NCBI GenBank assembly: GCA_905160935.1
Contig: CAJHZI010000192.1
Span: 307,001 to 371,000, forward strand
Length of the DNA stretch: 64,000 bases
Origin: Enchytraeus crypticus
Taxonomy: Eukaryota > Annelida > Clitellata > Enchytraeida > Enchytraeidae
Direction of reading: 5' to 3'
Shown: positions 1 through 11,297 of the stretch, one piece after another
Layout of the letters: each line of letters opens with the position of its first letter
Numbering within the stretch: position 1 is the first letter of the stretch
Notes under the pieces: generated by a model
Told to the model about the DNA's origin: nothing
Seen by the model: the letters and a program-made list of their open reading frames with translations, nothing else
Database searches by the model: none
Made by a program: the position numbers and the translations under genes

Positions 1-235
1 CTGGACCAACCAGAGGTTCTGCAGCCAGGTGGCGTCTGATTCTGCATTATTATTATATTGTGATTCTGAAACATAATATTATAATATGTTTCGTGAACTG
101 CCTATGAAATCCAAGTTTTAAGAGGTTTACCACACTCAATGGTAAAAGCAGAAAGCTAGAAAGGTAATGAATTTTACTGTTACAGATCCTAAGACAGATG
201 AAGTTTCTGAGGATATTCTTTGGACTGATTATCTA

Positions 236-341
236 GATTTTGGAATTTGCTCCGTTTTGGGACTTCGTTTTGCTCGCCGGCTTGATTTTGTCTCAATAGT
301 GCTCGATGTTGGCATTGATGACAGTAGCACTCTATTTGTTG

Positions 342-379
<38 letters not shown>

Positions 380-396
380 GTTAATATTATTATTAC

Positions 397-460
<64 letters not shown>
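236..460 (+). mobile_element. SINE family S2 copy with (TTG)(TTA)n tail
   Basis: From about 236 to 335 the sequence matches, in the same orientation as its tail, other window copies near 1173-1370, 1553-1640, 8165-8325 and 42197-42365. Shared blocks include GCTCGATGTTG and a conserved segment around AGTAGCACTCTA. It runs directly into TTGTTGTTG and then about 115 bp of (ATT)n, which is the pattern of a SINE 3' tail. The poly-Ile and poly-Tyr reading frames across the array are therefore not genes. The family is defined here only by internal comparison. Confidence 0.6.
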
Positions 461-955
461 GAGAATTCATCGGTGGAAAAATCATTTGCAAGTATAAAAT
501 CTTCTGAATCCAATAAAAAGAAGCCGAACGTTAAGGGTGGAGATAAGGATAAATCAGTGGGATAAATATTATGCAGCCGGGAAGGCGGCACTGCAGGTGG
601 ATGCTATTTCGGAAGCGGAGAAAAGCTTCCTAAAGAAGATCATCAAGGACACTGCCTTGCTCTACAAGAATAAGCTAAAGCTTATTGAGGAGATCAAATG
701 CAGGTTCCGGTAGTGGATGGATTGAAGCCGTCGGTACCGGAGGTTCCGAAGGATCGCGAGGGTGAGAAAGACGCCATTCTGCTTGAGGTCTCGTCGGCCA
801 TGACTCATGATCTCTACATGTAGTGACATCCTGGTGGAAGGGAAACTGGTGCGAGGTAATTTATTCAAAGTGTTTGAGCCACCTCATGAGCTGTCTGCAA
901 CAGCTGATGACGAGGCAGAAAGTGACTGGCTGGAGGAACGGGTGAGTTTCAGACG
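460..955 (+). pseudogene. Frameshifted coding remnant, family not recognised
   Basis: Non-repetitive, GC-richer sequence carries three collinear blocks of charged, helix-like protein in different frames. The first is about 460-560 (rich in K, S and E). The second is about 552-708, containing WDKYYAAGKAALQVDAISEA and a run of Lys-rich helix. The third is about 697-945 and contains VPVVDGLKPSVPEV and, after another shift near 822, GKLVRGNLFKVFE and DDEAESDWLEER. The last block ends exactly at a good donor, GAACGG|GTGAGT, at 947-952. At least two or three frameshifts separate the blocks, so this is either a decayed gene copy, real exons with sequence errors, or a partial duplicate. I do not recognise the family. 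Confidence 0.4.
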
Positions 956-1137
956 AACTCTTTGTTGAAGACGTACTCGACAACGTCGAGCGTCGTTATA
1001 GAGATGCGTCATCAAAAGGCACCGATTACTAATGACCATGGAAAGGAAGGAGAATTGGGCCTTAGCAACAACAACAACAATTAGAGTGCTACAGTCCTCA
1101 ATGATAACATCGAGCACTATTAAAACAGTAGACAAGC

Positions 1138-1562
1138 ATTATGGTGAAATGGTCAACTACGTTAATTGATATCTATCAACAACAACAACAAAAACAATAC
1201 GATTAGAATGCTACTGTTGTCCATGACAACATTGAGCATTGTGAAACCAAATCAAAGCCGATGAGCAGAGTGAGGGGTCCATAAACGGTGCTAGCCAAAA
1301 TCCGGGTGGTCAGTCCAAGGAAGGGTACTAGCGGAATTACGTGTTTACGTGTTGGTCTCAGTTCGTGGTATCACTTTTAGTATCATGTGTTTAAATCGTT
1401 AGGAGATTTAGAACATTTTCCGTATTTCCTGTCCAGTGAATGTCCGAAATTTTACTCTCTTATCAGCGCGGTTGGAATTCGAATCCACGAGGGTTCAATG
1501 CACTTCAGTATCTGCCATTTAAAACTTAATGACGTTACCCCTACGCTATTAAGACATTCTAT
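1138..1562 (-). mobile_element. tRNA-derived SINE S5, split by an S2 insertion
   Basis: Bases 1138-1172 and 1371-1562 together match the S5 copies at 51140-51385 and 61680-61910. On the minus strand these have a pol III A-box-like TAGCxxAATGG and a B box of the form GGATTCGAAT. The two halves are separated by an S2 element at 1173-1370. The bases TATCA occur on both sides of the insert, as expected for a target-site duplication. Confidence 0.6.
1173..1370 (-). mobile_element. SINE S2 nested in S5
   Basis: On the minus strand this reads from a GC-richer head to a (TTG)n tail, here seen as CAACAACAACAA at its low-coordinate end. It is closely similar to 42197-42365, sharing GATGAGCAGAGTGAGGGG and GGAAGGGTACTAGCGG. 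It interrupts S5 with TATCA on both sides. Confidence 0.6.
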
Positions 1563-1640
1563 TAAGACAAAATCAAGCCGGCGAGCAAAAAGAAGGTCCG
1601 AAAACGGTACTAATTCCAAGATCCAGAAAATCAAACTAAA
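1553..1640 (-). mobile_element. SINE S2 fragment
   Basis: The segment contains CAAAATCAAGCCGGCGAGCA, which is the reverse complement of the S2 body at 270-295. It follows directly after the S5 copy. It is a short fragment without a tail of its own. Confidence 0.45.
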
Positions 1641-2382
1641 AAGCTAACATTGGATTTGGTATGCAGAAAGTTGTTAAAATAATGGTATTTCAGCCCAACG
1701 CATGATTCATCCACTCACTTTTTTGTTGTCAACGCTGTTTCCAGTTCGTAAGTAAACAAATCAGGTGATTTTTAACTTTAGTATTATTTTATATTTAAGA
1801 TATTATTTGATAATTAGTAAAATTCTAACAGATTTTGCGTCTCTATATAATAACAGCTGTTTGTGTGTTCATTTTAAAAGTTTTGTAGCATTTAACTGTA
1901 TACCTAGTTTGATGAATGAGAAAGTATAACAATTAATGTTTCAACAGGATTACAAATTTAAAGAAAATGTTGTATCTTGCTTTCCTAATTTTTAATTATT
2001 TTCAGTACTCCATGTGCCATTCCAGAAAAATAGAATTTTTATATTCGAAGCCAAGTGTTGATATAGACAGAATTCATGTCATGTTATGGTCCATTTTTTA
2101 GGATGCAATATACGGATCTGTTTTTGATCTTTACACATATGGAGAAACTACCAGACATCTTCTAAGAGAAAATTAAAGGTTCTTTTATTTGACGTATTTC
2201 TAGTTCATTATTGGCCAGCAAGGAAATCTGCTTAAATTAAATTTTATGGCTACTTATTATTAACTCAGTTTTCAGTTAACCTGTAATTTTGGACTAAGTA
2301 TTGTAATATTTTCTGAAAAGAATTTGGAATAATTTGTGCTATAATTAACTAATCCGTATTAATTAGCTATTTCTGATTTCAG
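1641..2382 (+). other. Upstream region of golgin-45 with possible 5' exon
   Basis: No coding sequence is visible. A good donor, TTC|GTAAGT, lies at 1748. Coding exon 2 is preceded by an acceptor (TTTCTGATTTCAG, ending 2382), so an untranslated first exon ending near 1747 is plausible. I could not identify the transcription start. Confidence 0.3.
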
Positions 2383-2388
2383 CGAAAA

Positions 2389-3916
2389 ATGGCATCAAGA
2401 AAAATAGAGTTGTCAGGGGGTTTTAGTTCTCATCAGAATGTCCGTGATAAGAAACAGCAGCCTAAAGCTGCTACCATTTATCCTATACAGAGAGTTACTT
2501 CGGTACAGAAAGCAGATTCCATCAGGCATGTTGCGCATGAACCTGTGAAAGGAGCAGTAATTCCCATGTCTACTGTGCCTCCTGTATCTAAATCCATTTC
2601 CCAGTCTTCTAAGCTTAAATCTGTACCACCGACTTCAATTACAAAATCAAATATCGCTGGTACAACTACTCCCACGTCTAAATCCAATAACATTGGAACA
2701 GCAGCAGAGTTAATGCCTCTTCAACAGATAGATTCCAATAGAACATCAAATGTTCGGCCCCTGGATTCTGTTTCTGTTACAGTGGGAATGGAGGTAAAAT
2801 TAATCCTTTTTTTCTCATTAATATTCACATGTGTGTGCTTGAGATTCATTAATCTTTAGCCAGCTCTAACCAGCATTTATTTTTTAATTAATTCCTTAAT
2901 TCATAACTTAGGCATTAGAATTTATCTCTTTTTATAATTTTATTCAGTTAGTTTACGCTGTAATTCTCCTATTTACCTTTTTTCTTATATAGTATTAAAC
3001 AATAAGTAATTAAACATAATTTTCATTGAAATATATATTTAATTTTAACTATTATTCTATACGCTTGAGGGGGAAATGAACGAAAAATGTAAAAGGGGTA
3101 CCAGATTTGATTTTTTAAAATCCTACGGAACTGATACGAAATTTCAAGCTCAATTTTGGCCGGATTTAAAACCAGAATCAGATGTGATTAGTTTATAAAC
3201 ATAATATAGAAATCACTGATTGTAGGTGCCTATATGTTATATTATCTACACCCTGAACTTTGTATAATCCAGAAGACAGAGTCATATCATATAACTGAAA
3301 TGTTATTGAAATTGCATGTATTTAATTAATTCAAATTAGGACATGCTTCAGAGCGTAGTTCATAGTGGTAATACTATCAATGAATATGCTAAAAGATGAT
3401 AGAAATCATCAGTTAACAAATATGTATAATATATATTTGTTAACTGATGATTTCTACATGTATATATTATATAGTTATACTAGTTATACTACTATATATT
3501 ATATAGTTATACATATATAATATTATATATATTTATATATACATGTATATTCTTCTTCTTCAGTGCACTGCCAAGTGGCAGGTTCAAGGTACATATTCAT
3601 ACTCAAAGTCTGTTTTCTCGCTCCATAAGAGCACTCCTTAGATCAACAAGTTAATCCCTTCACAAAGTCTATGCCTTATCCATACCTTATGTAGCCTATA
3701 GCTTGGAAAAAATATGGCTTCTGAGGTGGTTTCCCGTTGCCTTCCTCAGTTCGGTGGATTAATTTCTATTTAATCCTGGGGAAAATATTTCATGGTGAGG
3801 TGGGTCCCCTCTTGCCATCCACACCTCCTGCTTTAGTCGCCTCTTATGTACACGCGGCAGATTGTTTGCGGTTACCTATTCTGCAGTGGTCCAACCACAC
3901 ACGAGCACAACACGGG

Positions 3917-3967
<51 letters not shown>

Positions 3968-3975
3968 ATATATAT

Positions 3976-4010
<35 letters not shown>

Positions 4011-7000
4011 TATATATATATATATTTTGTAGCAATCTTTCGCAGTTAACAATGCTGTCGACAGGCGTGAAAATACTGTTTCTGCAAACGTTGTCACCAC
4101 TCAGAGTAATCCCGAGGAGTCTGCGAGATATGATCAGCTGGCTCAGGATATTTTGAAAAAATCCTTCAGCTCTACTACTCAAAATCCTGCATCTCGTTCT
4201 GAAAGTGAAGGTGATATAAGGACCGAATTGACTAGATTAAAAGAACAACTAGAGGTTCAGACCAAGGTACTATTTAATTTATGGTGGTACTTAATTTAGT
4301 TAAATAATGTTGTTGGCCTTTGGATGATGATCATCTTAACAGGTTGTAGAGTTGCTTTAACAGTAGACTTTTGGGTCAATTATGGCCTATTTCAATAAAT
4401 ATATTGTAAGCGAATACTATAAATCTGAAAATTGTTAGATACCTCAGAAGTATTTTTGGAGTTCAGTTTTGAAAGTCACGTTAATATGACCAATAAAATG
4501 TAAATTTGATACGTGGCGTAATTTATTAGTGTATACTGATTTACTAAAGTGATTTGTTTAATTAAGATTAACCTTTAATGTTATGCAAATTCTTATACTA
4601 CTATAAGATGCAAGTCAACTTCAACTGGGTGCATTGATCGATTAATTGATTAAATAAGTGATTAATCTGTTAATTAATCAATTTATTGATTTGGCGGTTC
4701 ATTTAGTGATTCATGATCCTATGGTTATATGTAGGTAAATCGTGATTTGAAGAACCTGCTAGTGGTCTCTATTGATTGATATATTGATTAATTAATCTAT
4801 TAATTGATTGATTTTTTACTAATTGATTGATTGATTGATTAATTGATTGATTTATAGATTGGTGATCCTATTTTGGTTATGTGTATTGGTTAATAGTGAT
4901 TTGAAGAAACTGCTGGTAGCCTCTATTGATATATTGATTGATTGATCAATTACTTGATTGATTTATCTACTGATTGCTTGATTTATTTATTTAGTGATTA
5001 ATGATCTTATGGTTATGTGTATAGGTTAACAGTGATTTGAAGAAGCTGCTGGTCGCCTCTATTGGAGATGATCTCCATTATAAAGTAGATGCTCTTGTTC
5101 GGTAGGTTGTCAATATTAATAGTTATTGATAATTTTGATGAATTTGGAAAGAATTGCATCCAGGACATTTTCTTGGTTAAATTGTGCAAACTAATAATAT
5201 GATTAACAATTTACTGTATGACTATCTGTAATAGAAAAATGACAAAAGTATGCTAAATTGTGTATATATGTCTTTAAAATATGTCTAAATTAGGTATGAA
5301 AATAACATACATTTTGATTATAATTACTTTATTGCACGTAATTTAATCATATCTAATTCAGAAAATTCCTGGAAGTATTTATTTAGTTTATATATTATTA
5401 CAGAAATCAATTCAAAAAATTGAATTCAATTTGCCAATGCTACTTACATGTACATGTATATTTCATATATCTATAGAAATTTTATTAGACCAGCTTTGTA
5501 AGCATCTAAACTTACTGTAGTTTATGGATTTCAGTGCGTTTACTCTGCATTGAAATCAATGAGAATGGAATAAAATAGATAATGGAAGCACATTTAGTGA
5601 TTACTAGTGCATGGTTAGAATCCTAAAATTGCCAGTTAGCAATGCGCTGTGTTCTGTAAAGAGGTGATGAGAGAAGGAGATGTATGGTTATGTTTTATGT
5701 TCACTCCTCATTAGGAGTGAACATAGTGGTGCCACTATGTTATCACTTTAATAAAAGAGCTCATGTTAACGTCAGTTTCCTCACTCAAAAGTGATGTCAA
5801 TGACGGGCGAACCCAGGATTTGAACCCTGCACATACTGATCTGCAGTCAAATATCTTACCAACATCGCCACTGGTTCCGGTCAAAGGTGAACTATTTTGC
5901 AATAGAGAAAATTTGCAATACTAAACGTAGCTGTTGAATCTTGATGTTGTCTAATACATAGGTGCAAAGTCATATATTATTTTACCTTTAAGATCTAATT
6001 ATTATTTGAGTATCATAATAGATCGTGTACTAAATATTATATTATAATAGTAATAAGTATAATAGACTACTATATTAGCTGATATAATATGTTATCTTCT
6101 GTATAAAATCAGATTATATACAGAAATTAGATTATATACATTAATTAGATCCTTGCTAATAAGTAATTAATGTAACTGAATTTGTAGCATCCTACAATTA
6201 CTGTTGTTCATGACTAGACATGGTAAGATGTTACGAATTGTGCTATTGCGTAGAACAAAGGTTCAACTGGCCAATGAAATTGATGACTATACTCGTAAGC
6301 TAGTGGAGGACTATGAAGATTTGGATAAAGTAACCATCCAAGCTGATCTCTGGCACTCCAAGTATCAGGCTTGCAGGTAAGTTGAATTGCTTATAATAAT
6401 TGTAACTTGATAACATTATTCAGATTAATACCAAATTCATGAGTTAACACTGCTCTTTCTTACTTCATACTGTGTTTTATTCACTCTTTATTAATTTTAT
6501 TACTATAATATAATAACAATTTAGCAACAATGTTTATAATAATATATTGATAGAAAAATTTATCAGTTTAAAGTTTTGAGGCCTTCAAATGCCTAAACTT
6601 TTCTCCTAGGTTCCGATTTACCAATTATCATATATCAGCATGGATGATCATTGCACTATGATGTGTTTACAGAGTGTTAGCAGATCAGCTGACAGCTGAA
6701 CGTGATAGACTTAGCAACATTTGTTGTCAGGCAACAACAGCTCTGCAGCAACTGCTGGCTGATAGGCAACATCTTCAACAACAACAACGCTATCTGAACA
6801 GGTTTGCTACGATGTATTTTTAGTTGTCCGGAATTTCATGTTCGACTATTACTTGCTTATAATATACATGCACAGTATTGCTTCTGAGTGGATAAAGTTC
6901 TTGAGATATTTGTAAATTTGTGAAAGCTTATTTTAAATGTACTTTAAATCATCAACATCTCAACGTCATTATCATCATCATCATCGTCATTGTCATCATT

Positions 7001-8713
7001 ATCATCTTCCCTTGAATCCCAGTTTAGCTATGTTGGGATAAATATACTCTAAATACTGGTTGCAAAAGTTATTCGTTTGTTATGAGCAAATCTAATATTT
7101 CTAAAATTGGTTTCTTAACTTCTAGTTTTCTTGCCAAAGTTAAAAATCTTATTCCAAGTCAAAGTCTATCTTCATGCTCAGTAGGAGCACTTTAGTGACC
7201 AAGAAGTGGATCCAATCATAAAGACCTAGACCTTACAAAATTATAGTGATTCTCATAATGTTTATTTGACTATTTTTGCAACATGTTCATTGCTGTTATT
7301 ACTCTGTGAAAGTTGTGAGAGTAAGCCTATTTCTGTCTTTAACTGTCCTTCTCTTGGGTTAAATTTTCTTTTGATGCCTCTTTGAAAACATTTGTAAATT
7401 AGGCTAATTAATTAGTGAATGTCTAAATATTATGAATGAATAAATAAATAATGAATGAATAAATATTAATTAATTAATGATTAATTGCGTTTTCCTACTT
7501 CGTGTTTTCACAGAGGTCTGCTGGCTTTGCACAATATGTTTTCCTCTGCTTCACCCAATGCTGCTCACGCTGCTGTCACGTGCGAGGGAGACAACATGGC
7601 GCTAGCTGGTGCCAACAACTGGCTCATCAATGATCTCTGCTACTCGCTACTTGGCACTCGTCCAAGTGTTGCGTCAGCACAGGGCAAGTCCAGCTGTAGT
7701 ATGATGACTCATTCTGAACGCCAGGCCTATCAGGTTAGCTGGACTAGTTAGACTTGTTAGAGACCAGTGAGAGACTAGTTACAGACTAGTTAGACTATTT
7801 AGAGACGAGTTAGACTAATTAGAAACTAGTTGGACTATTTAGAGTCTAGTTAGAGACTAGTTAGACTATTCAGAGACTAGTTAAACTAGTTAGAGACTTG
7901 TTAGACTAGTTGTGAAATCATTTCTTTGTCTTGTTTGCTTTATTTGCTCTGACTGTATGAATGCAGACTTCTGTATACTTGGCGGTTTTGGCTTCCCTTT
8001 GAATCTCATTAAATTTTCTTAAATCCAACTGTGTTTGTCTTTTAACGTTAGCCTTGCATCATTTCATGAATCTTTTATAATCTAAAATTATATTATATTT
8101 TATCTTTGCATAGCTTGATATCTTTGGTCTAGTTTAATGGATTTTCAAATTTGTATCGTTTTGACCTTCTTTTTGCTTTCGGCTTGGATTTGTCTCTATA
8201 ATGAACAGAGACATATGGAGGAATATGACCATGACCGCCCAGGCTTGGAACAGGCACGGCACTTAGAGAAGAAGAATCTTCGATGTTGCCATGGACGATA
8301 TTAACACTCTAATTGTTGTTATGTTGTGCCATTCTGTAGTGTGTTAGTACGCGATTGGTACACGACAGATGTTAGTATTGTTGATGCTGTTGTCATGAGG
8401 TAAAGCTAACGTCTATTTTAACTCTTTGTTAAACGTTTATGATTTGTTAAAAAAATCTAAATTTAAAATAATTTTAAACACTTATTTACTTAATTCTCAG
8501 TAGGGTTTCTTATAATTTGATATGATAAGTACTTTATCATATTTTTTTGCGTAGGTACTCGTTGATGCGAACAAAGATCTTCCACACAGCAGTGGGAATT
8601 CAGCGCTAACCAATCAGCTTCATCCACTGCCACGCTTTCACATAGGTGCGAGATACGACGGGTTTACACTCTCCTGCTGTCGCCATTGCAAGGGTGAGAT
8701 CTATGTGGTGTAG
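2389..8713 (+). CDS. BLZF1: Golgin-45 (BLZF1 family), 7 coding exons, 448 aa
   Basis: Exons 2389-2793, 4033-4266, 5025-5101, 6254-6376, 6673-6801, 7514-7733 and 8555-8713 all have GT-AG borders and join in phase to 449 codons including TAG. Residues 1-213 are Ser/Thr/Pro-rich and low in complexity. Residues about 205-340 form a coiled coil containing LANEIDDYTRKLVEDYEDLDK and ADQLTAERDRL, which resemble the conserved middle of vertebrate golgin-45. The C terminus is CCRHCKGEIYVV. In the family a CxxC plus a C-terminal hydrophobic PDZ ligand binds GRASP55, and the two cysteines complete a shared zinc site. The inferred role is Golgi stacking and Rab2-linked trafficking on cis and medial Golgi membranes. 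The ATG at 2389 follows a splice acceptor by 6 bases, so the 5' UTR is spliced. The protein is slightly longer than its vertebrate relatives (about 400 aa). Confidence 0.88.
3400..3456. repeat. Perfect 24-bp inverted repeat (hairpin)
   Basis: Arms at 3400-3423 and 3433-3456 are exact reverse complements around a 9-base AT loop. It lies in the first coding intron of golgin-45. No target duplication or longer element is visible around it. Confidence 0.8.
3555..3918 (-). mobile_element. SINE-like family S3, long copy
   Basis: On the minus strand the 5' end is near 3918 (CCCCGTGTTGTG) and the 3' end near 3556 reads CCTGCCACTTGGCAGTGCAC followed by a GAA-rich tail. About 180 bp of its 3' half is repeated at 13445-13640 in the opposite orientation, and decayed pieces occur at 39835-39930 and 54830-54895. 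The 3' hairpin is shared with the RTE-like LINE fragments in this window. Confidence 0.65.
3919..4026. repeat. (AT)n microsatellite at a splice acceptor
   Basis: About 105 bp of AT/TA repeat fills the end of golgin-45 intron 2. It stops 6 bases before the acceptor AG at 4031-4032, leaving a very short pyrimidine tract (TTTTGTAG). Confidence 0.9.
4630..5024 (+). repeat. TTGA-rich tandem region with two decayed copies of exon 4
   Basis: ATTGATTGATTAATTGATTG-type repeats separate two copies (about 4701-4775 and 4853-4925) of the real acceptor and 5' half of exon 4 (4989-5062). The copied parts encode VNRDLKNLLVVSID and VNSDLKKLLVASID, compared with VNSDLKKLLVASIGDD in the true exon. Both copies hit a stop soon after. 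The first copy keeps an AG at the acceptor position (4732-4733); the second has TTG instead. Confidence 0.85.
5699..5742. repeat. Two adjacent short palindromes
   Basis: GTTCACTCCT / AGGAGTGAAC (loop CATT) is followed without a gap by AACATAGTGG / CCACTATGTT (loop TG). It lies in a golgin-45 intron just before an S1 SINE. Confidence 0.6.
5757..5885 (-). mobile_element. tRNA-derived SINE S1
   Basis: On the minus strand it has an A-box-like TGGCGATGTTGG and a B box GGGTTCAAATCC, followed by the family tail GAAACTGACGTTAACAT. It matches about ten other copies in the window and lies in a golgin-45 intron. Confidence 0.7.
6958..7100 (-). mobile_element. SINE S4 3' end with (GAT)n tail
   Basis: ATC/GTC repeats at 6958-7008 adjoin GAATCCCAGTTTAGCTATG. 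The reverse complement matches the family 3' end GCTAAACTGGGATTC, which is followed by GAT repeats at several other places in the window. It lies in a golgin-45 intron. Confidence 0.55.
7738..7915 (+). repeat. Minisatellite of GACTAGTTAGA-type units
   Basis: About 175 bp of degenerate repeats of GACTAGTTAGA(GA) begin at the exon-7 splice donor (CAG|GTTAGC at 7734). The units keep restating GTTAGA, which resembles the donor hexamer. Confidence 0.8.
8165..8325 (+). mobile_element. SINE S2 copy in golgin-45 intron
   Basis: The 3' portion reads CGATGTTGCCATGGACGATATTAACACTC followed by an imperfect TTGTTGTTATGTTG tail, matching the S2 3' end near 300-345. The 5' part is diverged. Confidence 0.45.
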
Positions 8714-10650
8714 ATCACACCGAGTGTCGTGTCTAGGCGCTGAAGAATACTCAGATACTCGGCTTTTGTGGTGAAGTTATGAACTTTTATGACTAAATGA
8801 AATTGAGGGCAATATTGAAATCTTTGTTCAGCTCTGACTAAGTTTTCCAGAAATTTATTTGATTTGCTAGCATCAACGGATTTTATTCAAATAACGCGTT
8901 TTAATATGGTACCGTTAAATAATAGAAAGATAAATTTATCATCTGATTCGACTCATCTTCACTTCACCGATCATGTTTCAAAGTGTGTCAAAGTGATTAG
9001 ATAAGAGCGAGTTATTAGTAAAGACTTACGACTTATTGATTAAAGAAGATGGTAAAGCTAAGGTTACCATCAGTTTCCTCACTCGAAAGAGATGTCAGTT
9101 ATCGATTAGCCGATCGATGAGCAATGTTAGAGCATAACTGTCTCTCTGTGCTTTATTCGTTGTCTTGTTCTTATTCTCCTACAAATAATTCTCTTCCCTG
9201 GATTTAAAGATATTGATTCTGAATGATATCTCCTATTATAAATTCATTTGGGATAAAATTTGTGCCTTGTCGATCTAGGCATCTTGAACATTCTTAGGTA
9301 AATTATAATGTAGGTGAATAAGAATTTATTAGTGTGTGTTCATTGCAGGGTATAGATTATGTATATGTAGAGACTAGACTAGGTATACATATTATGCTAA
9401 TATTTGTTCAGCTTCTTTACAGTTGTGCTATATGTTTCTTCAATTTGCAAACCTACTTAAAATTATAATCTAGTGCAGAATTCTTTCGATTTATATGTAG
9501 CTGAAAGTCTGCAAGATGAGTATAAGTGTTGCATTATTGATCTAAGATGCTTTATGTCTAGAATTTAAAGTCTTCGTGGTTTCAAAGACATATCCTATAT
9601 TGAGGTGTACTGATAGTGCTTTTTCTTTATCTTAAATAAAATTTATTTGAATTTGGTTGTAGAGTTATTTATTGAAATATTCGACAATATTACTGTTAAT
9701 TTTGTATGCATGCTTTGGGTATATTGCTATGATAGCTGACTACGGGTGGCAATATCTTCATGTGTAATTAATAAGATAAATTTGAAATGGTCTAAATTGA
9801 AAATTATTATTTAAATTTCTGACTATTTGTTCAACAGCTAAATGCAATGTAATACATTCCATAAAAGGTTATTATTAGCCTATTGTTGAAGAACAACTTC
9901 TCTACATCATCGAATGTAGCATAAAATTTATTAGTATCCTAGAGTTAAAATTTGTACATTTACCTCTTTTAGCATTACCGGTATAATTAGTCAGTGATGC
10001 AGTAATCATTTACTTTGAATGCAGATTTCGCTTTTAAGTCATTTAACAGACTTATTGTAGATTTCTTGATCTAAATGATCTGTTATTATTTATTCAGTAC
10101 TTTTGATTCTTAGCGTCGTTGCATTTCCTAAATCTGATATGGTTAAATGTTGGTGAATAATTGTGTAATAAAATATTCATGAAATGATTAACGCTATCAT
10201 TGGTTCTATTGACTGGTATGCACAATTCTTTAGTAGTTTATGACATTTATGTGTAATCTGATTGTAAATCTGTTTTGATTAGGACTAGAATATATGTATA
10301 ATTAATTATACATAATTTGTGGAACATTGTATTCTGATTGCGTGTGATTCAGCTTCTAATGGTATATGAACCTGGAAAAGTTTCTGTGTTTCAGGTTCAA
10401 ATTGCTGTATTATTCAGATCCATGTGATTCAGATTTGATAGTTTTTTGTGACTTTTGTCTCAACTCGTTTAACTCTCTATTCTCGTGTAACTTGTTGTAA
10501 ATAGTTCAGCGGGGGGTTTTGGTAGTTAACGGTTTGTACTGGCTGTCTTTAACTGTGATGCATATTTGCGTAGAATAATAAAACGGCTACATTTGTGTAT
10601 AACGATATGTTGTTTCGTTTAATAAGTGCCAGGCTATTTCTATCACATTC
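8714..10650 (+). other. Golgin-45 3' UTR and flank; candidate poly(A) signals
   Basis: No coding sequence is visible after the stop at 8711-8713. AATAAA occurs at 9635-9640 and at 10577-10582; the second is followed by TTTGTGTAT and TGTTGTTTCGTTT, a typical GT-rich downstream element. Which is used cannot be told. A short S1 fragment lies at 9048-9110. Confidence 0.4.
9048..9110 (-). mobile_element. SINE S1 fragment (3' part)
   Basis: Only the 3' half of the family is present (CAGTTTCCTCACTCGAAAG and GATGTCAGT in plus-strand reading), with the tRNA-like head missing. Confidence 0.5.
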
Positions 10651-11093
10651 CAACAAAGACTATAGTGCAAAAGTCATCCGTTACGATATTTATCTATCAT
10701 TTTAGAATGACATCTTAACAATGGTTAAATTAAACTATTATTTGATGTGAAAGGGGTACAAAGACCCGTTGGCACTAACATGTACCCCAAAATAACGTTA
10801 AATGCCATAATACAAATTGTTAAAGCTGGGCTTTTTCCAACATCAAGCTTGATTTGTTAATCACGGTAATAGAAAATACAAACATATTCCTACTTAAATA
10901 AACGGATAAACATGACGAATGAGGTTACAACATTTAGAGGCTATACTCTGTGAGCCAAATACAGTCAGTAGTAGCTACTAAGTTAAACAAATTCCTTTAC
11001 TAATTGTCTTCTAAGCTACAGAATACTGTATATACCAGTAACCTGGTTTCGAAATTGTAGGATAAAAAGGAGTTAAAAGTAGTAGTAAAAATA

Positions 11094-11099
11094 TTTATT
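11094..11099 (-). terminator. Candidate poly(A) signal of the innexin gene
   Basis: TTTATT on the plus strand is AATAAA on the minus strand, about 200 bases beyond the innexin stop codon. Confidence 0.4.
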
Positions 11100-11297
11100 T
11101 ACAAATCTTTTGAAGTCATCTTTACGCCTTCTATTCCATATTTGGAAGAATTTATTTCTAAACAAATTTCTCAAATCGGTCTTGGTACGATGTAGCTGCA
11201 ATGTCGTTTACACCGTCAGCCTGCTATACAGCTATATATACATGTAGAGTGGCGTTAGATGTAGATATGCTATAGAGTTAGGTTAGATGTAGATCTG

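Noticed and set aside
167..591. Poly-Ile and related open frames over the (ATT)n array on both strands
   Set aside because: They are translations of a SINE tail; only the downstream part beyond 460 has non-repetitive content.
3737..4182. Open frames rich in Tyr-Ile repeats
   Set aside because: They read through (AT)n and the S3 SINE; the true golgin-45 exon here uses another frame starting at 4033.
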